The notes under the pieces: model-generated
Told to the model about the DNA's origin: nothing
Seen by the model: only the letters and a program-made list of their open reading frames with translations
The model's database searches: none
Made by a program: the position numbers and the translations under genes
In this document: piece by piece, positions 16,067 through 20,202 of the stretch
Numbering within the stretch: the first letter of the stretch is position 1
Layout: the number at the start of each line of letters is the position of its first letter
NCBI GenBank assembly: GCA_900754255.1
Contig: CAAECI010000043.1
Span: forward strand, 1-20,202
DNA length: 20,202 nucleotides
DNA from: an uncultured Succinivibrio sp.
GTDB lineage: Bacteria > Pseudomonadota > Gammaproteobacteria > Enterobacterales > Succinivibrionaceae
Reading direction: 5' to 3'

Positions 16067-16432
16067 TTATTCCATGGCAGCCTTGGAGCCGGTCTCTTCG
16101 AGAGCCTTAACCAGAGCTTCAGCATCAGCCTTAGGCATGCCTTCCTTGATCTTGCAAGGAGCAGACTCAACGAGGTCCTTAGCTTCCTTCAAGCCCAAGC
16201 CGGTAGCGCCGCGGACAGCCTTGATGACAGCAATCTTGTTGCCTACTTCCTTCAGAACGACGTCGAACTCGGTCTTCTCTTCAGCAGCGGCAGCACCGGC
16301 AGCAGGGCCAGCAACAACAGCAGCAGCGGCAGAAACACCGAACTTCTCTTCCATAGCCTTAACTAACTCGACAACGTCGGTCACGGACATAGCAGCGATT
16401 GCGTCAAGGATCTCATCCTTAGAAATTGCCAT
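16067..16432 (-). CDS. rplL: 50S ribosomal protein L7/L12
   Basis: L7/L12 forms the flexible stalk, in multiple copies on L10, that recruits and activates translational GTPases. The 121-residue product equals the E. coli length. It has the N-terminal dimerisation helix region (MAISKDEILDAIAAMSV...), an Ala/Gly-rich hinge (about 34-52) and the C-terminal domain with KEVGNKIAVIKAVRGATGLGLKEAK-like sequence containing the factor-binding lysines. AGGA lies upstream of the ATG. It follows rplJ by 80 bases, as in the usual rplJL pair. Confidence 0.99.
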   Translation of the reverse strand: MAISKDEILDAIAAMSVTDVVELVKAMEEKFGVSAAAAVVAGPAAGAAAAEEKTEFDVVLKEVGNKIAVIKAVRGATGLGLKEAKDLVESAPCKIKEGMPKADAEALVKALEETGSKAAME

Positions 16433-16512
16433 TTTATTTTCCTTTTAAAAATTTCTTAAATCAGGCACAGCCTGAGTCATAACAAAAATTGAATACAAAA
16501 AGCTTTTTAGGC

Positions 16513-17019
16513 TTAAGCAGCACCTTCGGTACCAAGCTTGTCTGCCAAAGCGGACAAGGTACGAACCAGTTTGCCAGCAGCAGCTTCCTTCATAGTAGCC
16601 ATGAGCTTTGCCACAGCCTCATCGTAAGTAGGCAGAGTAGCCAGAACATCAATGTCCTTAGCCTCATAAACTTTACCTTCAAACTGAAGTGCTTTTACCT
16701 GAAACTTTGCGTTGGTCTTTGCGAACTCTTTGAAAATACGAGCAGCAGCACCGGGGTGATCCATGGAGAATCCGACAATGGTCGGTCCCTTCATAGAATC
16801 ACGAAGGCTCTCATACTCGGTTCCTTCAACAGCACGCGCAAGAAGAGTGTTACGAACTACATGCAGATACACGTTGTTCTCACGGGCTTCTTTGCGGAGC
16901 TTGGTGAGATCGGCGACAGGAATACCGCAAGAGTCTGCAATAACTGCGGAAACAGCCTTCTGAGCAGCTTCGGCAACCTTAGCGACAATTGCTTTTTTGT
17001 CTTCGATATTCAATGCCAT
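16513..17019 (-). CDS. rplJ: 50S ribosomal protein L10
   Basis: L10 is the stalk base that binds 23S rRNA and holds L7/L12 dimers through its C-terminal helix. The 168-residue product is close to the E. coli 165. I start at MALNIEDKKAIV (ATG 17019), which matches E. coli MALNLQDKQAIV. An in-frame ATG nine codons upstream (17046) lies in a leader hairpin and lacks a Shine-Dalgarno. GGAG is 12 bases before the chosen start. With L7/L12 it represses translation through the leader just upstream. Confidence 0.98.
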   Translation of the reverse strand: MALNIEDKKAIVAKVAEAAQKAVSAVIADSCGIPVADLTKLRKEARENNVYLHVVRNTLLARAVEGTEYESLRDSMKGPTIVGFSMDHPGAAARIFKEFAKTNAKFQVKALQFEGKVYEAKDIDVLATLPTYDEAVAKLMATMKEAAAGKLVRTLSALADKLGTEGAA

Positions 17020-17185
17020 TTTGAGCAGTGACTCCGAATGGTCCATGCTGGACCGGTTACCCTTTCGGGCCTGATGGAAATCAGTTCCAAGGAAAAAATC
17101 CGTTGGAGCTTATCTCCGCCTACGCAGGAAATTTAAGGATCGTTCCTCCTGCGGTCTTTGGTGAGAGGACGAGCCCCTTCCAATT
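17020..17185 (-). promoter_or_regulatory. L10 leader (autoregulatory RNA for rplJ-rplL)
   Basis: The L10-(L7/L12) complex binds a conserved leader RNA upstream of rplJ and represses translation. The transcript here contains CCTGCGTAGGCGGAGATAAG, closely like the CCUGCGUAGACGGUGA core of the E. coli leader as I recall it. Flanking stems include CTGAT/ATCAG and GGTCCA/TGGACC just before the start codon. Position, length and core sequence support the assignment; a covariance model search would settle the exact limits. Confidence 0.8.
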
Positions 17186-17210
17186 GCGGGCTTTATAGCT
17201 AAAAGCCCGC
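17186..17210 (-). other. Stem-loop between rplA and the L10 leader
   Basis: A 9-bp stem GCGGGCTTT/AAAGCCCGC (17202-17210 with 17186-17194) with a 7-base loop starts 10 bases after the rplA stop. No U-tract follows on the transcript, so transcription should largely continue into rplJ. It may be a processing or stabilising element dividing the L11 and L10 units. Confidence 0.65.
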
Positions 17211-17220
17211 TTAAAATTTA

Positions 17221-17940
17221 TTACTGAGCGGCAGCTTCAGTGCTGTTGCCACCAATCAGGTTCTTATCAACGCTAAGACCGATACCCATGGTAGTGGACA
17301 CACAGATCTTCTTGATAAAAGCACCCTTGGCAGCGCTAGGACGCTGCTTGGTGATGGCATCCAACAAAGCCGACAGGTTTTCGGTCAACTGAGCGGCAGT
17401 GAAGGAAACCTTACCGATGGAAGCCTGGATGCAACCGGTCTTATCGTTACGATAACGGACCTGACCGGCCTTGGCATTCTTAACAGCAGTAGCTACATCA
17501 CGGGTAACAGTACCGACCTTGGGGTTAGGCATTAAACCGCGGGGGCCTAAAATCTGACCTAACTGACCAACGATACGCATTGCATCGGGAGTAGCGATGA
17601 CGACATCAAAGTCCATCATGCCTTTCTTAATCTCGTCTGCAACTTCCTGCATACCGACGATATCAGCACCGGCTGCTTTGGCCTCATCAGCGGCTGCGCC
17701 CTGAGTGAACACCAAAACGCGAACGGTCTTACCGGTACCGTTGGGAAGAACGGCTGCACCGCGAACGTTCTGATCGGACTTGGTAGGATCGATACCTAAC
17801 TGAATAGCAACGTCTACGCTCTCGACAAACTTAGCCTTAGCAGTCTTTTGTAGAGTCTCGAATGCTTCTGCAGGTGCGAACAGCTTGGTCTTATCGGCAA
17901 ACTGACGGATTTCCTTCATGCGCTTTGAAATTTTAGCCAT
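17221..17940 (-). CDS. rplA: 50S ribosomal protein L1
   Basis: L1 forms the mobile L1 stalk near the E site and in E. coli represses its own operon by binding the rplK leader. The 239-residue product is five longer than E. coli L1. It has MAKISKRMKEIRQF at the start, the GPRGLMPNPKVGTVT segment near 132-146, and the GxIGKVSF-type IQASIGKVSF stretch. GGAGG lies 8 bases before the ATG, overlapping the end of rplK. Only 3 bases separate it from the rplK stop, implying translational coupling. Confidence 0.99.
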   Translation of the reverse strand: MAKISKRMKEIRQFADKTKLFAPAEAFETLQKTAKAKFVESVDVAIQLGIDPTKSDQNVRGAAVLPNGTGKTVRVLVFTQGAAADEAKAAGADIVGMQEVADEIKKGMMDFDVVIATPDAMRIVGQLGQILGPRGLMPNPKVGTVTRDVATAVKNAKAGQVRYRNDKTGCIQASIGKVSFTAAQLTENLSALLDAITKQRPSAAKGAFIKKICVSTTMGIGLSVDKNLIGGNSTEAAAQ

Positions 17941-17943
17941 GGA

Positions 17944-18372
17944 TTAATCCTCCACCTGAATGCCCATGGAGCGGGCAGTACCAGCAATCGAACGAGCGGA
18001 TGCCTCAAGATCGGCACCGGTCATATCGGGTTCTTTAGCCTTGGCGATCTCAAGCAACTGAGCATGAGTGATCTTACCTGCGACCTCAGTACCGGGTTTA
18101 TGAGAAGCAGACTTGATGCCGACTGCTTTTTTAACAAGGTAGGAGGCAGGAGAAGTCTTGGACACGAAGGTGAAAGACTTGTCCGAATAAACGGTAATGA
18201 TCACGGGGATCGGAGATCCTTTTTCCATGCTGGCAGTCTTCGCATTGAAGGCCTTGCAGAATTCCATGATATTGACGCCGTGCTGACCTAATGCAGGTCC
18301 GACCGGAGGAGCAGGATTTGCATTGCCTGCACCGACTTGTAATTTGATATAGGCAGTAACTTTTTTAGCCAT
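17944..18372 (-). CDS. rplK: 50S ribosomal protein L11
   Basis: L11 binds the GTPase-associated region of 23S rRNA, where it supports factor binding and RelA activation. I start at ATG 18372 (MAKKVTAYIKLQVGAG), giving exactly 142 residues as in E. coli; upstream in-frame codons are leader. The proline-rich N-terminal segment NPAPPVGPALGQHGVNI (19-35), where thiopeptides act in the family, is intact, as is the C-terminal GTARSMGI. It is the first gene after a promoter at 18494-18522. Confidence 0.99.
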   Translation of the reverse strand: MAKKVTAYIKLQVGAGNANPAPPVGPALGQHGVNIMEFCKAFNAKTASMEKGSPIPVIITVYSDKSFTFVSKTSPASYLVKKAVGIKSASHKPGTEVAGKITHAQLLEIAKAKEPDMTGADLEASARSIAGTARSMGIQVED

Positions 18373-18376
18373 TTTA

Positions 18377-18388
18377 GAGGTTATCCTC
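18377..18388 (-). promoter_or_regulatory. Small hairpin sequestering the rplK Shine-Dalgarno
   Basis: GAGGATAACCTC can fold as a 4-bp stem with an ATAA loop. Its first arm is the only clear Shine-Dalgarno for rplK, 12 bases before the ATG. This could throttle initiation, or shorten the effective spacing. In E. coli this leader region is the L1 repressor target, but I cannot identify an L1 site with confidence. Confidence 0.45.
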
Positions 18389-18452
18389 AAAGATGTGGGT
18401 TATATCGCGCACTTGCGCTTCCCTGCGGTTTTCAGTTTAGTTGCACATGGCA

Positions 18453-18491
18453 AAAAGATCTTAAGTAAGAAAGACCGCACAAAGATCTTTT
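18453..18491 (-). promoter_or_regulatory. Leader hairpin built from a repeated palindrome, upstream of rplK
   Basis: AAAGATCTTT, itself a palindrome, occurs at the start of the predicted rplK transcript (18481-18490), and its near copy lies 19 bases on (18453-18462). The two copies can pair in a 10-bp stem, or each could be a DNA palindrome. It begins at about the predicted transcription start. No known element is recognised. Confidence 0.5.
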
Positions 18492-18493
18492 AG

Positions 18494-18522
18494 AGTATAT
18501 CTGATTTATTTAAATCTGTGAA
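18494..18522 (-). promoter_or_regulatory. Sigma-70 promoter of rplKAJL-rpoBC
   Basis: TTCACA (18517-18522, five of six) and TATACT (18494-18499, five of six) lie 17 bases apart on the minus strand. The start would fall near 18487, giving a leader of about 115 bases to rplK. It corresponds in position to the E. coli PL11 promoter and sits just downstream of the nusG terminator. Confidence 0.8.
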
Positions 18523-18611
18523 GAGTTTTTTATAAATTTTATATCGAAAAAGGCTTTTTCTTCCCCTTCAAGCTTTACATCACTGATTTTGCAATTCACA
18601 TCCGTTGCATT

Positions 18612-18654
18612 AAACAAATCGCCCGCACGGAAAGTTCCGGCGGGCGATTTGTTT
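18612..18654 (-). terminator. Strong intrinsic terminator after nusG
   Basis: A 15-bp perfect inverted repeat (18612-18626 with 18640-18654) is capped by a further 4-bp stem after one bulged base. The inner arms are CGGA/TCCG. The GC-rich base GCGGGCGATTTGTTT ends in a T-rich arm. It starts 15 bases after the nusG stop and should separate secE-nusG from the rplK operon. Being nearly symmetric it could work in both directions. Confidence 0.85.
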
Positions 18655-18669
18655 GTCGATAAAATTTCG

Positions 18670-19353
18670 TCAAACGTCCTTTTCCACCTGCGAGAACTCA
18701 AGTTCAACCGGTGTTGCACGACCGAAGATGGCAATGGAAACGGTAAGTCTGTTTTTATCGTAATCAACCTTCTCCACGGTTCCGACAAAGTCCTTAAAGG
18801 CACCGTCAATAGCACGCACGGTTTCGCCGACCTCAAATTCGGTCTTAGGACGAGGTCTCTCCTCGCTTTCCTTAAGACGATCGAGGATACGATCGGCTTC
18901 CGCCTCGGTGATGGGAAGAGGATGGTCGGAGGTACCGCCGATGAAGCCCAAGACACGATCAGTATGTTTAACCAACTGCCATGTGTCGGGGGTCATACGC
19001 ATATGAACCAAAACATAGCCCGGGAAGAATTTTCTCTCGGTCTCATGTTTTTTTCCGTCCTTGATTTCTTTTACCTTCTCTTTAGGTACAAGCACCTCGG
19101 CAAAATCATCTTCCATATTGTAGAGCTTAATGCGTTCCTTCAAAGTAAGCGCAACGCGCTGCTCAAAACCGGAAAATGCCTGAATCACATACCAACGCAT
19201 AGGCAATGTAGCATTGAGCGAATTCTTTTTTTCATCAATGCTTAATGAGTTTTTCCCTTTTGCGGGAGCCGATTTTTCATCAGCCGCAAGGATCTCTTCA
19301 GCAACAGAAATGTCCTCAAGAACGGGTGCTTCGAATTCGTTATTATCAGCCAT
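18670..19353 (-). CDS. nusG: Transcription termination/antitermination factor NusG, N-terminally extended
   Basis: NusG binds the RNA polymerase clamp to promote processivity, and Rho or ribosomal S10 through its KOW domain. Residues 53-227 align closely with all of E. coli NusG: RWYVIQAFSGFEQRV, RKFFPGYVLVHM (107-118), RPRPKTEFEVGE and the KOW segment ending FGRATPVELEFSQVEK. The first 51 residues are extra by about 45. They are acidic at first and then Lys/Ser-rich, with KNSL repeated at 34-37 and 43-46. The ATG at 19353 has only a weak AGG 11 bases upstream. The internal ATG at Met52 has no Shine-Dalgarno, so the long form is preferred. secE ends 18 bases upstream. Confidence 0.97.
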   Translation of the reverse strand: MADNNEFEAPVLEDISVAEEILAADEKSAPAKGKNSLSIDEKKNSLNATLPMRWYVIQAFSGFEQRVALTLKERIKLYNMEDDFAEVLVPKEKVKEIKDGKKHETERKFFPGYVLVHMRMTPDTWQLVKHTDRVLGFIGGTSDHPLPITEAEADRILDRLKESEERPRPKTEFEVGETVRAIDGAFKDFVGTVEKVDYDKNRLTVSIAIFGRATPVELEFSQVEKDV

Positions 19354-19371
19354 AATTTTGCCAACCTAAAA

Positions 19372-19827
19372 TTAAAGAGTTATTCCACGTACAATCTGCA
19401 GGAAAACAACATCGCACAGATACAGGAAAAGACTTACCACAGATACAGCTACAAACACTATGAAGGTAGTCTGTACGGCCTCCTGACGAGTAGGCCAAAC
19501 AACCTTCAGAAGCTCGGTATAGGACTCGGAACCGAACTTAAGCATTTCATGTCCCTTGTTGGTAAACAGCAAAACGGCAAGACCCGCGACTATCGTAACA
19601 ATCACGATCCCAACACGAGCCAATCTTTGCATAGTGGACTCGTCTATCAACACGTAATTGGAATAATAGTAGTTTCCGAAGATAGCTCCGATAATAAGAA
19701 CTGCAGAAACAAGCCATAATAAAAGGTTAACCGGTGCGGAGACAAATGTCTCTTTAGCATTTTTCTTAACCTTCTTAGGCTTAGCTGCTACCGCAACGGG
19801 AGCAGTTTTTTTATTGGTCTCAGACAT
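19372..19827 (-). CDS. secE: Preprotein translocase subunit SecE
   Basis: SecE clamps and stabilises SecY in the inner-membrane translocon. The 151-residue product has three predicted membrane segments (about 33-53, 70-88 and 119-145), like the E. coli three-helix form. The conserved cytoplasmic WPTRQEA motif (111-117) precedes the essential last helix. It is 24 residues longer than E. coli SecE, mainly through a Lys/Ala-rich N-terminal tail (residues 6-25). AGGA lies 7 bases before the ATG. It is the first gene of secE-nusG. Confidence 0.97.
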   Translation of the reverse strand: MSETNKKTAPVAVAAKPKKVKKNAKETFVSAPVNLLLWLVSAVLIIGAIFGNYYYSNYVLIDESTMQRLARVGIVIVTIVAGLAVLLFTNKGHEMLKFGSESYTELLKVVWPTRQEAVQTTFIVFVAVSVVSLFLYLCDVVFLQIVRGITL

Positions 19828-19867
19828 AATTTCATCCTAAGATGTTGCGACATTCCTTAAGAATGTT

Positions 19868-19897
19868 TTTCCGCATGCGTTTTATATCGAGCGGAAA
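19868..19897 (-). other. Hairpin in the secE 5' leader
   Basis: A 7-bp stem TTTCCGC/GCGGAAA (19891-19897 with 19868-19874) has a 16-base loop on the predicted secE leader. A smaller CATTC/GAATG stem follows at 19851-19865. Neither has a U-tract on the transcript strand. Function unknown. Confidence 0.4.
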
Positions 19898-20031
19898 TAG
19901 TTAAGGGCACATTGTTTTAATGACGGCAAAAAAAGCACGTAATAAATTCATAAATAAGAGGATATTACATCATCCAAAAAAAATGAAATATACAGAAAAC
20001 AATGTATTTCAATTTACATTCAAACTTTAAC

Positions 20032-20040
20032 ATTATAGCA
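20032..20040 (-). promoter_or_regulatory. Extended -10 promoter for secE-nusG
   Basis: TGCTATAAT is a perfect extended -10 element on the minus strand. The -35 position carries no good match (ACGGGA), as is common for extended -10 promoters. Transcription would start near 20025, leaving a leader of about 200 bases. The 337-base tuf-secE gap (19828-20164) otherwise holds the tuf terminator and AT-rich sequence. I find no tRNA cloverleaf or ORF there. Confidence 0.7.
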
Positions 20041-20117
20041 CTTGTTTACCGCATTCCCGTGCTAAATCGAATATCTTGCAAAAGTGTGAAAGCAGACTGA
20101 TCCTCTGACGTTTCGAC

Positions 20118-20145
20118 AAAAAATCCTGCCGAAGCAGGATTTTTT
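20118..20145 (-). terminator. Intrinsic terminator of the upstream tuf
   Basis: A 12-bp perfect stem (AAAAAATCCTGC with GCAGGATTTTTT) is closed by a C(UUCG)G tetraloop on the transcript, an unusually stable loop. It lies 19 bases after the tuf stop codon, and the descending arm ends in six Ts. Confidence 0.92.
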
Positions 20146-20164
20146 CTAAGCGTTTTGCGAACGA

Positions 20165-20202
20165 TTATTCAACAATCTCACCAACAACGCCTGCACCTAC
20201 GG
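20165..20202 (-). CDS. tuf: Elongation factor Tu, C-terminal fragment (runs off right edge)
   Basis: The last 11 complete codons read VGAGVVGEIVE before TAA, matching the TVGAGVV end of EF-Tu (E. coli ends TVGAGVVAKVLG). The position upstream of secE-nusG corresponds to tufB of E. coli and pseudomonads. Only the tail is visible, so the assignment rests on this short match plus gene order and the terminator just downstream. Confidence 0.88.
   Translation of the reverse strand, partial: VGAGVVGEIVE

Noticed and set aside
17020..17046. rplJ starting at the in-frame ATG at 17046
   Set aside because: That ATG sits in a leader hairpin with no Shine-Dalgarno; the downstream ATG gives the conserved MALNIEDKKAIV start.

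Overview
The window reads as one co-directional block on the minus strand, carrying the core transcription/translation genes of a gammaproteobacterium. Ribosomal proteins, EF-G and both RNA polymerase subunits are very close to the E. coli proteins. tusDCB directly upstream of rpsL and an E. coli-type XanP permease point the same way. Base composition looks roughly balanced. I cannot fix the genus from sequence alone; an anaerobic or host-associated lineage such as Succinivibrionaceae is only a guess.

Layout in transcription order (right to left): 3' end of one tuf copy and its terminator (20202-20118); an extended -10 promoter, then secE-nusG and a strong terminator (20040-18612); a second promoter, then rplK-rplA-[L10 leader]-rplJ-rplL-[hairpins]-rpoB-rpoC and terminator (18522-6848); a leader with an intrinsic terminator, then xpt-xanP, purine base salvage and uptake (6836-4672); ridA-tusD-tusC-tusB, where the tus genes overlap by one base (4668-3379); then rpsL-rpsG-fusA and the 5' end of another tuf (3314-1). 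The window runs from one tuf to another in direct orientation.

The order tuf-secE-nusG-rplKAJL-rpoBC-...-rpsL-rpsG-fusA-tuf keeps the rpoBC and str clusters linked, as in pseudomonads and unlike E. coli. A purine-salvage/RidA/Tus block lies between them. The tuf-secE gap shows no tRNA-Trp gene.

The most notable points are protein-level departures in the transcription machinery. RpoB has about 150 extra residues between the conserved GRMKF and LSxxDII segments (E. coli 406-419). RpoB has Asn at the position of E. coli His526, a change linked to rifampicin insusceptibility. NusG has about 45 extra N-terminal residues, and RpoC has an N-terminal extension and a short internal insert. TusC and TusB are clearly shorter than their E. 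coli counterparts. Leader RNA structures (L10 leader, a likely S7 site, an attenuator-like xpt leader) explain most non-coding stretches. I saw no mobile element, CRISPR array, tRNA, or clearly new multi-gene system.
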